Of a stretch of DNA of 64,000 nucleotides, positions 17,750 to 27,200 are shown piece by piece. A model generated the notes under the pieces. The model saw nothing but the letters and a program-made list of their open reading frames with translations. It did no database searches and was not told where the DNA came from. Source of the stretch: Saccharopolyspora sp. SCSIO 74807 (GTDB lineage: Bacteria > Actinomycetota > Actinomycetes > Mycobacteriales > Pseudonocardiaceae); assembly GCF_037023755.1 (NCBI RefSeq), contig NZ_CP146100.1, forward strand, positions 186,001-250,000, in the 5' to 3' direction. Numbering within the stretch: position 1 is the first letter of the stretch; every line of letters begins with the position of its first letter. The position numbers and the translations under genes were made by a program.

Positions 17750-18474
17750 TGAGCTATTGCGACACGTCCCCACCGGCGGAGCTCCGCCCGCGGCTCAGCA
17801 CTGAGCGCCTAGGGACGTACATCAGGCACGCGCAAACCTGGGGCTGCGACCCCATAGAGCTTTACACACTCGGGATCGAACTCGCAGCCAGCTACTTGGC
17901 GGACTTGTCCCTGCTCGAAGTCATCATGCGCAACGCCATGCACGAGGAACTCACGAAGGCGTACCACAGCAGGTGGTGGGCTGACGATCGACTGCTCGAC
18001 GAACGCTCTCAGTCGACGGTAAGCAAGGCCTGGTCCCATCTCCGCTGCCGTGAGGACGACCCGCCCGGCAAATTGCTCGCACAGCTCCCCTTCGGCTTCT
18101 GGGTACATCTCATGGAGGCGGGTGGGCACATTGGTAGGGAGCCATACCGGCAGCGCCGACCGTACGAGAGCTTGCTCTGGCGACCGGCTCTGCGGCACGC
18201 ATTCCCGAACTCGTCTCGTCGGCGCGCCGACGTGCTGTCCGTGGCGCAAGTCGCGCACGCAACTCGAAATCGGATCGCTCACCATGAGCCAGTGCTGTTC
18301 GGTATCCGGCGGCCCGGTTTCGCACGGGCCGAACTGGACGCGCGTCGTGGACCACGAGAGGTTCACGAGGATTTGATCGCACTCGCACGCATGATCTCTG
18401 CGCCGGTTGCCGATTGGATGATGAAAGCCAGCAGGACGCCTGCCCTGCTGAACAGCGGGTTGCTTCCTTGTTAG
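17749..18474 (+). CDS. Abi-like (Abi_2) HEPN-domain protein, putative abortive-infection RNase
   Basis: A 241-residue protein resembling the Abi_2/AbiD-F-like family. The layout is typical: an early YIRHAQTWGCDPIELYTLGI helix, LADLSLLEVIMRNAMHEELT, a WW pair, LPFGFWVHLMEAGG, and the HEPN motif RNRIAHHEPV near residue 178. RNRIAH satisfies the R-x(4)-H catalytic pattern of HEPN ribonucleases. Family members are abortive-infection or toxin-like antiphage proteins; activity here is inferred. Its G+C is visibly lower than that of the cob genes around it, and it stands alone between two copies of the cbiD 3' end. GTG start, possibly leaderless. Confidence 0.75.
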   Translation: MSYCDTSPPAELRPRLSTERLGTYIRHAQTWGCDPIELYTLGIELAASYLADLSLLEVIMRNAMHEELTKAYHSRWWADDRLLDERSQSTVSKAWSHLRCREDDPPGKLLAQLPFGFWVHLMEAGGHIGREPYRQRRPYESLLWRPALRHAFPNSSRRRADVLSVAQVAHATRNRIAHHEPVLFGIRRPGFARAELDARRGPREVHEDLIALARMISAPVADWMMKASRTPALLNSGLLPC

Positions 18475-18487
18475 CCGTAGCACCAGA

Positions 18488-19579
18488 TCAGGCGAAAGCC
18501 GCCCGGCCCACCAAGTCCCCGCCCCGGTTGATCACCAGGATCTCCACCTCGACCGGTGCGCCTTGCAGCGTCGTCAGTGCGACCTCGCGGGCGCGGGTGG
18601 CGACGAGGTCGCCGAGTGCGATGCCGGACTCCTGGCACAGCGTCAGCGCTTCCAGGGCCGTGTTCGCGTTGCGGACCCGGTGGGCGAGTGCGTCGGAGCC
18701 GCCGGAATCGCGCACGAATCCGGCCAACAGCCCGAAGTTCACCTGGGAGCGCTTGGAGTGCAGATCCATGTGGCCGTCGGCGAGTTTGGCGAGCTTGCCG
18801 ATGCCGCCCGCGATGGTCAGCCGCTCGACCGGATGCCGCCGGAGGTACTTCAGCACCGCACCGGCGAAGTCGCCCATGTCCAGCAAGGCCTCCGGCGCGA
18901 GGCCGTAGCGGTCGGTGACCAGCTTTTCCGAGGTGCTGCCGGTGCATCCGGCCACGTGCGGGAGCCCTTCGGCGCGGGCCACGTCCACACCGCGGCGGAT
19001 GCTGTCGATCCACGCCGAGCACGAGTACGGCACCACCACCCCGGTCGTGCCCAAGATGGACAGTCCGCCGAGGATGCCGATTCGGGGATTCCAAGTGTGC
19101 CGGGCCAGTTCTTCACCGTCCACAACGGACACTTCAACGATCACATCGCCCGAGCCGCCGTGTTCGGCGGCGGTCCGCTCGACGACCTCGCGGATAAGCC
19201 TGCGCGGCACCGGGTTGATCGCGGGCTCGCCCACATCCAGCGGCAGGCCGGGCTTGGTGACGGTGCCGACCCCGGGACCGGCGCGGAAAACCACTCCGGA
19301 GCCGGGTTCGCCGTGGCGCACCGTCGCCGACACCAGCGCACCGTGCGTCACGTCCGGGTCGTCACCGGCGTCCTTGACGATGCCCGCCGTCGCGTAGTCG
19401 TCGCCGAGGGCTTCGCGGGCCAGGGCGAACGCGGGCCGATGCCCCTTCGGCAGCACGATCTCGACCGGGTCCGGGAACTCGCCGGTCAGCAGCGCGGTGT
19501 GCGCGGCGGCGGTGGCCGCGGTCGCGCACGCGCCGGTGGTCCACCCGTAGCGCAGCGGGGCGCCTTCCTGACCGGTCAT
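18488..19579 (-). CDS. cbiD: Cobalt-precorrin-5B C1-methyltransferase, CbiD
   Basis: A 363-residue CbiD, the C1 methyltransferase of the corrin pathway, which differs in fold from the other ring methylases. Landmarks are LRYGWTTGACATAATAAAH at the N-terminus, VSVVDGEELARHTWNPRIGI, GGLSILGTTGVVVPYSCSAW, AGGIGKLAKLADGHMDLHS and the C-terminal ILVINRGGDLVG. No cobF was found here, so CbiD probably supplies C1 methylation. ATG 19579 has a strong GGAGG. It is divergent from cobK with only 34 bp between start codons. Its last ~100 bp exist as a decayed second copy at 17502-17620. Confidence 0.95.
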   Translation of the reverse strand: MTGQEGAPLRYGWTTGACATAATAAAHTALLTGEFPDPVEIVLPKGHRPAFALAREALGDDYATAGIVKDAGDDPDVTHGALVSATVRHGEPGSGVVFRAGPGVGTVTKPGLPLDVGEPAINPVPRRLIREVVERTAAEHGGSGDVIVEVSVVDGEELARHTWNPRIGILGGLSILGTTGVVVPYSCSAWIDSIRRGVDVARAEGLPHVAGCTGSTSEKLVTDRYGLAPEALLDMGDFAGAVLKYLRRHPVERLTIAGGIGKLAKLADGHMDLHSKRSQVNFGLLAGFVRDSGGSDALAHRVRNANTALEALTLCQESGIALGDLVATRAREVALTTLQGAPVEVEILVINRGGDLVGRAAFA

Positions 19580-19613
19580 GATGCCGCCTCCTTCACTGTG
19601 GAAGGGTGCACGT

Positions 19614-20354
19614 GTGCAGGACGGCGGCGCGACCCGGGTGCTGGTGCTGGGCGGCACCGGCGAAGCCCGCGCGCTCGCGGCGCGGCTCGAAGCCGAACCC
19701 GGTGTGCGGGTGACGTCCTCGCTGGCCGGACGGGTGCGGCAGCCGAACCTGCCGGAAGGCGAGGTGCGCGTGGGCGGCTTCGGCGGCGCGGACGGGCTGG
19801 TGAACTGGCTGCGCGCCGAGCAGATCGACGCCGTGATCGACGCGACGCACCCGTTCGCTCACGTCATGACCGGCAACGCCGCGCGCGCCTGTGCAGCGGC
19901 GGGCGTGCCGCTGCTGGTGCTGCGCCGACCGGCTTGGGAACCGCGTCCGGGCTGGCACCTGGTGACCTCTTTGGACGAAGCCGCCGCTGCGCTGCCCGCG
20001 CTCGGCGAACGCATCTTCCTCACCACCGGGCGCCAGGGGCTGAGCCACTTCGCGCACCTGGACCTGAGCTTCCTGCTGCGCGCCGTGGATCCGCCGGATC
20101 CGCCGCTGCCGCCGAACACCACGACGCTGCTCGCACGCGGCCCGTTCAGCTTCGACGACGAGGTGGCGCTGCTGCGCGAGCAGCGCATCGACGTGCTGGT
20201 CACCAAGAACAGCGGCGGGCAGCTGACCAGCGCGAAGCTGGACGCCGCCGACGAGCTCGGCATCCCGGTCGTGCTGGTGCAACGCCCACCGGAACCGCCG
20301 GTACCGGCTGTGTCCACAGTGGATGAAGCGGTGCGCTGGGTTCACGACGGGTAG
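19614..20354 (+). CDS. cobK: Precorrin-6A reductase, CobK
   Basis: A 246-residue NADPH-dependent reductase (CobK/CbiJ). Landmarks are the N-terminal nucleotide-binding VLVLGGTGEARALAARL, SSLAGRV, VIDATHPFAHVM, and the C-terminal VLVTKNSGGQLTSAKLDAA followed by PVVLVQRPPEPP. It starts at GTG 19614 with GGAAGG at a 7-8 base spacing. The 3' end overlaps the convergent cobIJ 3' end by 13 bp, so there is no room for a separate terminator and antisense interaction is possible. Confidence 0.95.
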   Translation: MQDGGATRVLVLGGTGEARALAARLEAEPGVRVTSSLAGRVRQPNLPEGEVRVGGFGGADGLVNWLRAEQIDAVIDATHPFAHVMTGNAARACAAAGVPLLVLRRPAWEPRPGWHLVTSLDEAAAALPALGERIFLTTGRQGLSHFAHLDLSFLLRAVDPPDPPLPPNTTTLLARGPFSFDDEVALLREQRIDVLVTKNSGGQLTSAKLDAADELGIPVVLVQRPPEPPVPAVSTVDEAVRWVHDG

Positions 20355-21898
20355 CGGCGCGGCGTGAACACCCTGCCGCTCGCCTCGCGAGTCATCGAAG
20401 AACCGACCACCAGCAGGCAACGCATGTCCACATCGGACTGATCAAGCTCGCCGAGCGGCACCGTGCGCACGGACTCCTCCGGCCCGCCCACGTCCCGGCC
20501 GACGATCACCGGCGTCTCCGGCGAACGGTGTTTGAGCAGCGCATCGCGGGCCGCGGCGACCTGCCAGGTGCGGCTGCGCGAAGCCGGGTTGTAGATCGCC
20601 AGCGCCAGATCCGCCTTCGCCGCGGCCTCCAAGCGCTCGAGGATGACCTCCCACGGCTTCAACCGGTCCGAGAGCGACAGCACGCAGTAGTCGTGCCCGA
20701 GGGGCGCCCCGGCCCGGCTCGCCACCGCTTGCGCAGCGGTCAGTCCGGGCAGGACCCGCACCGGCACGTCGGCGAACCGCTCCTCGGCGGCGACCTCCAG
20801 CACTGCCGTGGCCATCGCGAAAACCCCCGGATCACCGGAAGAAACCACGGCGACCCGCGATCCGGCCCGCGCCAGGTCGAGGGCGAACTCCGCGCGTTCG
20901 GACTCGACGCGGTTGTCCGAGGAATGCTTGCGCTGCCGCGGATTCGACGGCAGCCGGTCCAGGTAAGGGCCGTAGCCGACGAGGTCGTCGGCGGCGGCGA
21001 CGGCCGTGGCCGCCTCCGGAGTGGTCCACTGCGGACCAGCGGGGCCGAGGCCGACGACCACCAGCTCACCGGGCCCGCTCGGCGCGGGAAGTTCTTCAGC
21101 CGCAACGGTTTCCCGCACGTGGGGGGTGCCATCGGCCGCGGTGAGGTTGATCGGGCTGTCCGCGTTCACCGGGCTCGGCAGCAGCGCCAGCGAGAAGTAC
21201 GGCACCGATTCCGGATCCACATCGCGCAACGGCAGCAAGCGCTGCCGGTCAGTGGTGGCGCGCTCCGCGTAGTACGCCTCGTCCAGCCGTCCGGCCTGCT
21301 CGAACGCCTGCTGCACGCCCTCGAACGTGCGGCCCAGCTTCATCACCGCGGCCGCGTCGGTCGCGGCCAGTTGCTCGGCGAGCTTCTCCGGCTCCAGCGT
21401 GCCGGGCAGCACGGTCAGCACCTCGTCCCGCTCGGCGAGCGGGCGCCCGAGCGACGCGGCGGCTCCGCTGACCGAAGTCACCCCCGGCACCGCGGCGACC
21501 TCGAACCGGTCCACCAGCCGCTTGTGCATGTGCATGTAGGAGCCGTAGAAGAACGGGTCGCCCTCGCACAGCAGCGCCACGTCGCGGCCCGCGGCCAGGT
21601 GCGCGGCGAGCCGCTCGGCGGCGTCGGCGTAGAACTCGTCGATCGCGCCCTGGTAGCCGCCCGGGTGGTTCGTGGTCTCCGTGGTCACCGGGTAGACCAG
21701 CGGCTCTTCGACCTGGTCGGACCGCAGGTACGGTTCGGCGACCCCGCGCGCGATGCTGCGGCCGTGCCGCGCGCTGTGGTAAGCGATCACGTCCGCTTCG
21801 CGGATGCGCCGCGCGGCCTTCACGGTCACCAGCTCCGGATCACCGGGTCCGAGTCCGACGCCGAACAACCTGCCTGCCTGCTCCACGGTGCTGCTCAC
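20342..21898 (-). CDS. cobIJ: CobI-CobJ fusion: precorrin-2 C20- and precorrin-3B C17-methyltransferase
   Basis: A 518-residue fusion of two tetrapyrrole methylases. CobI covers about residues 8-250 ([58 protein letters not shown]). CobJ covers about 280-518 ([73 protein letters not shown]). It adds the C20 methyl and then, after ring contraction chemistry by CobG, the C17 methyl. The fusion is common in actinobacteria. The GTG at 21898 overlaps the cobH stop (GTGA). Confidence 0.95.
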   Translation of the reverse strand: MSSTVEQAGRLFGVGLGPGDPELVTVKAARRIREADVIAYHSARHGRSIARGVAEPYLRSDQVEEPLVYPVTTETTNHPGGYQGAIDEFYADAAERLAAHLAAGRDVALLCEGDPFFYGSYMHMHKRLVDRFEVAAVPGVTSVSGAAASLGRPLAERDEVLTVLPGTLEPEKLAEQLAATDAAAVMKLGRTFEGVQQAFEQAGRLDEAYYAERATTDRQRLLPLRDVDPESVPYFSLALLPSPVNADSPINLTAADGTPHVRETVAAEELPAPSGPGELVVVGLGPAGPQWTTPEAATAVAAADDLVGYGPYLDRLPSNPRQRKHSSDNRVESERAEFALDLARAGSRVAVVSSGDPGVFAMATAVLEVAAEERFADVPVRVLPGLTAAQAVASRAGAPLGHDYCVLSLSDRLKPWEVILERLEAAAKADLALAIYNPASRSRTWQVAAARDALLKHRSPETPVIVGRDVGGPEESVRTVPLGELDQSDVDMRCLLVVGSSMTREASGRVFTPRRYPS

Positions 21899-22530
21899 TC
21901 CTGTTCGCTCGCGATCGCGTTGACGGCGGCCACCGCCATCGCGCTGCCACCCCGGCGGCCGTGCACCACCAGGTGCTCCAGCGCGGGATGTTCGGCCAGT
22001 GCTTGCTTGGACTCGGCGGCGCCGATGAAACCGACCGGCAGACCGAGCACGGCCGCGGGCCGCCCGGCGCCTTCGTCGACCATCTCCAGCAGCCGGAACA
22101 ACGAGGTCGGCGCGTTGCCCACGGCCACGACGGAACCTTCCAGGCGGTCGGCCCACAGCTCCATCGCGGCGGCGCTGCGGGTGGTGCCGAGTTGCTGCGC
22201 CAGCTCGGGAACTCGCTGGTCACCGAGGGTGCAGACGATGTCGTTGGCGGCCGGGAGGCGGCGCCGGGTGATTCCGGCGGCGACCATCTCCGCGTCGCAG
22301 AACACCGGCGCGCCCGCGCGCAACGCCTTGCGAGCGGCCAGCACCGCGTTCGGCGACCAGGCCAGATCGGCGACCAGGTCGACCATGCCGCAAGCGTGGA
22401 TCATGCGGACCGCGACCCCGGCGACCTCCGGCGGCATCCCGTCCAGTTCGGCCTCGGCGCGGATCGTGGCGAAGGAACGGCGGTAGATCTCCGGGCCTTC
22501 GCGGACGTACTCGTAGCGACCGGTGTTCAC
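21895..22530 (-). CDS. cobH: Precorrin-8X methylmutase, CobH
   Basis: A 211-residue CobH, which moves the methyl group from C11 to C12 of precorrin-8X to give hydrogenobyrinate. Landmarks are [29 protein letters not shown] with the catalytic histidine, [31 protein letters not shown] and [17 protein letters not shown] 22530 has GGAGGG upstream and overlaps the cobG stop by four bases, so the order cobG-cobH-cobIJ is a tightly coupled operon. Confidence 0.96.
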   Translation of the reverse strand: MNTGRYEYVREGPEIYRRSFATIRAEAELDGMPPEVAGVAVRMIHACGMVDLVADLAWSPNAVLAARKALRAGAPVFCDAEMVAAGITRRRLPAANDIVCTLGDQRVPELAQQLGTTRSAAAMELWADRLEGSVVAVGNAPTSLFRLLEMVDEGAGRPAAVLGLPVGFIGAAESKQALAEHPALEHLVVHGRRGGSAMAVAAVNAIASEQE

Positions 22531-23720
22531 AGTGCCCTCCGTGCCGCTTCGAGCGCGGCGGTCGGTTCGCTGCCGGCCGGTTTCCCGCCGACCTCGTAGC
22601 CGGCCTCGGTGGCCAGCACTTCCACTCCGCGACCCGCGGGCCGCCCGCACCGGCGGGAACAGCCCGCCCAGTGCACCGGCAGCTCCCCGGGACGCGCGGT
22701 GCGCGCGGCGTCCGTGCGGACGTCCGCCAAGGATTTCGCGCAGCCGGGGCTGCCGGTGCACGCGGTGATTCCGGCCAGTGGCGCGGACTCGTCCACGACC
22801 AGCCCCGCGGAGTCCAGTTCGGACAGTAGCGTTGCGGCTTCGCCGCGCGGGATTCCCGGCAGCACCAGGGTCCGCCACGGAGTGAGCCGGAGCTGCCCGG
22901 CGACTTCCGCCGCGGCGCTGACGCAGGCGACCTGGGCCGGGCTCAACCGGCCCAGCGGAGCCCCGGCCGCGACGCTCACTCGCCCGTCGCCGAGCTGCCG
23001 GCGCCCGAGGTGGGCGTGCGTCGGCACCACCTCGTCGGGCACGGCGACCGGCTCTGCCGCGGAAATCCCCAGCGCAGCGAGGACCCGCTGGGTGACGCGC
23101 GAAGCACCATCGGTGAGTTCGTCGAGCCGCCAGCTCGCCGCTCGCTGCTGCGCCCGCTCGGCCAGGAACGCCTCCGCGGCCAGCACCGCGGCCTGCGCGG
23201 CAGCATCCGCCGTGACCCGAATCCCCTTGTCCACGCCCGAAAGCAGCACCGCGACCGAGTCACCCACCGGCAACAACCCGACGTCACCGCGCAACCCCGT
23301 GACGTCACCGCACCCGTCGTCCACAGTGAACAGGAACCGGCCGGGCAGCTCGGCCAAGCCCGGAACCGCGCACAACCGCTCGTCGAGCTCCCGCGACACC
23401 GCGTGCACGTCCAGTGCGCCGTCGCTACCGGGCGAGGCGATCACGTTGCGTACTCGCTCGTGCGTCGCGGACGGCAGCAATCCCGCGCCGGCGAGCCGCC
23501 CGGCGAACTCCGCCCCGGAAGCCAGCCCGCGCACCTGCAGGTTCGCCCGCGAGGTCAGCTCCCACCCGCCGTCGCCGAGCTGCGCAGCATCGGCCAGCGC
23601 CCGCACCTGGTGCGCGGTCAGCCGCCCGCCGGGCACCCGCACCCGGGCCAGTCCGCCGTCCGCGGCCTCGTGCACCCGCAGCGCGCCGGGGCACGCATCG
23701 GGCTCGGCTCGTTCCGGCAC
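22527..23720 (-). CDS. cobG: Precorrin-3B synthase, CobG
   Basis: A 397-residue oxygen-dependent CobG, the monooxygenase that prepares precorrin-3A for ring contraction. It is a half-length member of the nitrite/sulfite reductase family. Ferredoxin-like domains lead in ([20 protein letters not shown]). The 4Fe-4S ligands are CTGSPGC near residue 328 and GCSRRCG near 355, which is the CX5C...CX3C pattern. Its presence marks an aerobic step, in contrast to cbiD and cbiG. The start is GTG 23720. It is first in a coupled operon and divergent from cobN, with the riboswitch in the shared region. Confidence 0.92.
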   Translation of the reverse strand: MPERAEPDACPGALRVHEAADGGLARVRVPGGRLTAHQVRALADAAQLGDGGWELTSRANLQVRGLASGAEFAGRLAGAGLLPSATHERVRNVIASPGSDGALDVHAVSRELDERLCAVPGLAELPGRFLFTVDDGCGDVTGLRGDVGLLPVGDSVAVLLSGVDKGIRVTADAAAQAAVLAAEAFLAERAQQRAASWRLDELTDGASRVTQRVLAALGISAAEPVAVPDEVVPTHAHLGRRQLGDGRVSVAAGAPLGRLSPAQVACVSAAAEVAGQLRLTPWRTLVLPGIPRGEAATLLSELDSAGLVVDESAPLAGITACTGSPGCAKSLADVRTDAARTARPGELPVHWAGCSRRCGRPAGRGVEVLATEAGYEVGGKPAGSEPTAALEAARRAL

Positions 23721-23904
23721 AGCTTCCCGCCTTCACTGATCGTGGTCGTCCCGACACCGGAATCCGCTGCGCACGGCGTCGGCGCTCGGTAGCGCGCGGA
23801 CCATCGGCGCACACCGGCGATCGTCGATACTACGACCAGGGGTGGTTGCGGGGGCAAAACACGAGCGCTTCACCACGCCGCACTTGACTAACGATCGCGG
23901 CGTT

Positions 23905-24096
23905 GCGGAGAGTGGTCGACGGCGACGAGTGGAGGAAGCCGGTGCGAATCCGGCGCGGTCCCGCCACTGTCACCGGGGAGCGGACTCCGATGGGCGAAGT
24001 CGAGCACTTCGCGGCCACTGCCTGCGGGCAACGGCGGCCACTGCCTGCGGGCGGGAAGGCCGGGGCGAGCAGCGATCCGGGAGCCAGGACACTCCG
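23905..24096 (+). ncRNA. Cobalamin (B12) riboswitch upstream of cobN
   Basis: Matches the cobalamin aptamer: GGAAGCCGGTGCGAATCCGG at about 23933, CGCGGTCCCGCCACTGT (B12 box region) ending near 23970, and GATCCGGGAGCCAGGACACT at about 24074-24093. It is oriented toward cobN. In actinobacteria such elements usually act on translation by hiding the Shine-Dalgarno. A 19-bp perfect duplication expands its peripheral region. About 130 nt separate the aptamer end from the cobN start, a stretch that holds a leader frame and a hairpin. Confidence 0.95.
24011..24052 (+). repeat. 19-bp perfect direct repeat inside the riboswitch
   Basis: GCGGCCACTGCCTGCGGGC occurs at 24011-24029 and again at 24034-24052. 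Both copies contain GCCACTG, which is also part of the real B12 box upstream. They lie in the variable peripheral arm and should lengthen it. Confidence 0.9.
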
Positions 24097-24177
24097 CCGC
24101 CGCCATGCCTGCCAGCCGGGGCCCGACGACCGGGTGCCCGACGACTCCGGGGCGGACGACCCCGAGGAAGGTTGACC

Positions 24178-24228
24178 ATGCGTCCTGCGACGTCCGTGTC
24201 CCCGCGAAACGGGGAGCGTGCCGCGTGA
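24178..24228 (+). CDS. Putative 16-codon leader peptide coupled to cobN
   Basis: An ATG at 24178 with an excellent Shine-Dalgarno (AGGAAGG at 24165-24171, six-base spacing) opens a 16-codon frame, MRPATSVSPRNGERAA. Its TGA (24226-24228) overlaps the cobN GTG (24225-24227) in a GTGA junction. The cobN Shine-Dalgarno lies within the frame and inside a hairpin, so translating the leader would open that hairpin. It has no known homologue and no codon run that suggests classical attenuation. Confidence 0.55.
   Translation: MRPATSVSPRNGERAA
24199..24215 (+). promoter_or_regulatory. Hairpin masking the cobN Shine-Dalgarno
   Basis: TCCCCG (24199-24204) pairs perfectly with CGGGGA (24210-24215) around a CGAAA loop. 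GGGGAG at 24211-24216, the only cobN Shine-Dalgarno candidate, lies eight bases before GTG 24225 and is almost wholly in the stem. It could be the translational expression platform of the riboswitch. Confidence 0.6.
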
Positions 24229-27200
24229 TCCTGCTGCTGTCCACATCGGACACCGATCTGCTGAGCGCGCGCGCCGCGAACGCCGACTCCGGTGTCGCGC
24301 AGTTCCGGCTCGGCAACCCCGCCCGGCTCGGCGTGGACGACCTGCCGCCGCTGCTGGAAGGCGTCGACCTCGTCGTGGTCCGCCTGCTCGGCGGCCGCCG
24401 CGCCTGGGAGGAGGGCCTGGACGCGCTGCTGGCCGGGCCGCGGCCGGTGGTGGTGCTCGGCGGCGAGCAGGCCCCGGACGCGGAGCTGATGGAGTGCTCC
24501 ACGGTGCCCGGCGGGGTTTGCGCGCAGGCGCACAGCTACCTCGCCCAGGGCGGGCCGCAGAACCTGACGCAGCTGTTCCACTTCCTGTCGGACACGATCC
24601 TGCTCACCGGACACGGCTTCGAGCCGCCGGTGGAGACTCCCAAGTGGGGCGTGCTGGAACGCGAGCCGCGCCGCACCGAGGGCCCGACGGTGGCGGTGCT
24701 GTACTACCGCGCGCACCACATGGCCGGGAACACCGCGTTCGCGCACGCGCTCTCGGAGTCCATTGAGGACGCCGGTGGGCAGGCGCTGCCGGTGTTCTGC
24801 GCCTCGCTGCGCGCTCCGGAGCCGGGACTGCTAGACACGCTCGAGCAGGCGGACGCGCTGATCGTCACGGTTCTCGCGGCGGGCGGCACGAAACCCGCGA
24901 CCGCGCAGGCCGGTGGCGACGACGAGGCGTGGGACGTGGGTGCGCTGGCCGAGCTGGACATCCCGATCCTGCAAGGGCTCACGCTCACCTCCAGCCGCGC
25001 GGCGTGGGAGGAGAACGACGAGGGACTGTCCCCACTGGACATGGCCACGCAGGTGGCGGTGCCGGAGTTCGACGGGCGGCTGATCACGGTGCCGTTCTCG
25101 TTCAAGGAGAACGACTCCGAGGGCTTGCCGGTCTACGTCGCCGATCCGGAGCGCACCGCGCGCGTCGCCGGGACCGCGGTACGGCACGCGCAGCTCAAGC
25201 ACGTGCAGCCGCAGGACAAGCGGCTGGTGCTGATGCTATCGGCGTATCCGACCAAGCACTCCCGCATCGGCAACGCGGTCGGGCTGGACACCCCGGCCAG
25301 CGCGGTGAAGATGCTGGCCACGCTGCGCGACGCGGGCTACGACATCGGCCCGGCCGACGGCCCGGACGCGCTGCCCGGCGTCGCCGCGCAGGACGGTGAC
25401 GCGCTGGTGCACGCGCTGATCGCGGCGGGTGGGCAGGACCCGGACTGGTTGTCCGAGGAGCAGCTTTCCGGGAATCCGGTGCGGATTCCGGCCAAGCGCT
25501 ACGCCGAGTGGTACGCGACGCTGCCCGCGGACCTGCGCGAGAGCATCGAGCAGCACTGGGGTCCGCCGCCTGGCGAGCAGTTCGTGGACCGCTCGCACGA
25601 CCCGGACGGCGAGATCGTGCTCGCCGCGCTGCGCGCGGGCAACGTGGTGATCATGGTGCAGCCGCCGCGCGGTTTCGGCGAGAACCCGATCGCGATCTAC
25701 CACGATCCGGACCTGCCGCCGAGCCACCACTACCTGGCCGCCTACCGCTGGCTCAACCACGAGTTCGGCGCGCACGCGATGGTGCACCTGGGCAAGCACG
25801 GCAACCTGGAGTGGCTGCCGGGCAAAACCGCGGGCATGTCGGCGTCCTGCGCGCCGGACGCGGCGCTGGGCGACCTGCCGCTGATCTACCCGTTCCTGGT
25901 CAACGACCCCGGTGAGGGCACGCAGGCCAAGCGGCGGGTGCACGCCACGCTGGTGGACCACCTGGTGCCGCCGATGGCGCGCGCGGAGAGCTACGGCGAC
26001 ATCGCCAAGCTGGAGCAACTGCTCGACGAGCACGCGCAGATCTCCGCGATGGACCCGGCGAAGCTGCCCGCGATCCGCAGCCAGATCTGGACGCTGATGC
26101 AGGCCGCGAAGCTCGACCACGACCTCGGGCTGGAAGAACGCCCGCACGAAGCCGAATTCGACGACATGCTGCTGCACGTCGACGGCTGGCTCTGCGAGAT
26201 CAAGGACGCGCAGATCCGCGACGGCCTGCACATCCTCGGCGGCGCGCCGACCGGTGAGCCGCGGGTGAACCTGGTGCTGGCGATGCTGCGGGCGCGGCAG
26301 ATGTGGGGCGGGCAGTCCGCCGCGCTGCCCGGCCTGCGCGAGGCGCTGGGCATGTTGGAGGACGGCAGCGTCGCCCGCGGCACCGTGGACGACGTGGAAA
26401 CCAGCGCGCACGCCCTGGTTTCCGGTATGGAGGAGCACGACTGGGAGCTCTCGGCGGTGCCGGAGGTCTGCCGTTCGGTGCTCGGCGAAGCACCGGACGA
26501 CGTGGTGCGAGTGCTGGAGTTCGCGGTTTCCGAACTCGTTCCGCGGCTGGCGTCCACAACGGACGAGATGACCGCGGCGCTGCACGCGCTGGAAGGCGGC
26601 TACGTCCCGGCGGGCCCGAGCGGTTCGCCGCTGCGCGGCCTGATCAACGTGCTGCCGACCGGCCGGAACTTCTACTCGGTGGACCCGAAGGCGGTGCCGA
26701 GCCGGCTTTCCTGGGAGACCGGCCACGCCATCGCGGACTCGCTGATCGAGCGCTACCTGGACGAGACCGGGGAATACCCGCGTTCGGTGGGGCTGTCGGT
26801 GTGGGGCACCTCGGCGATGCGCACTTCCGGTGACGACATCGCGGAAGTGCTCGCGCTGATGGGCGTGCGGCCCACCTGGGACGAGGCTTCGCGGCGGGTC
26901 AACGGCCTGGAAGTGATCCCGCTGGAGGAGCTGGGGCGCCCGCGCGTGGACGTGACGGTGCGCATCAGCGGCTTCTTCCGCGACGCTTTCCCGCACGTGG
27001 TCACGCTGATCGACGACGCGGTGCGCAAGGTCGCCGCGCTCGACGAGCCGCACGAGCAGAACTTCGTGCGCGCGCACGCGCAATCCGACGTGGCCGAGCA
27101 CGGTGACGAACGTCGTGCCACCACAAGGATTTTCGGCTCCAAGCCGGGCGCGTACGGGGCCGGTCTGCTGCCGCTGATGGACAGCAAGAACTGGCGCGAC

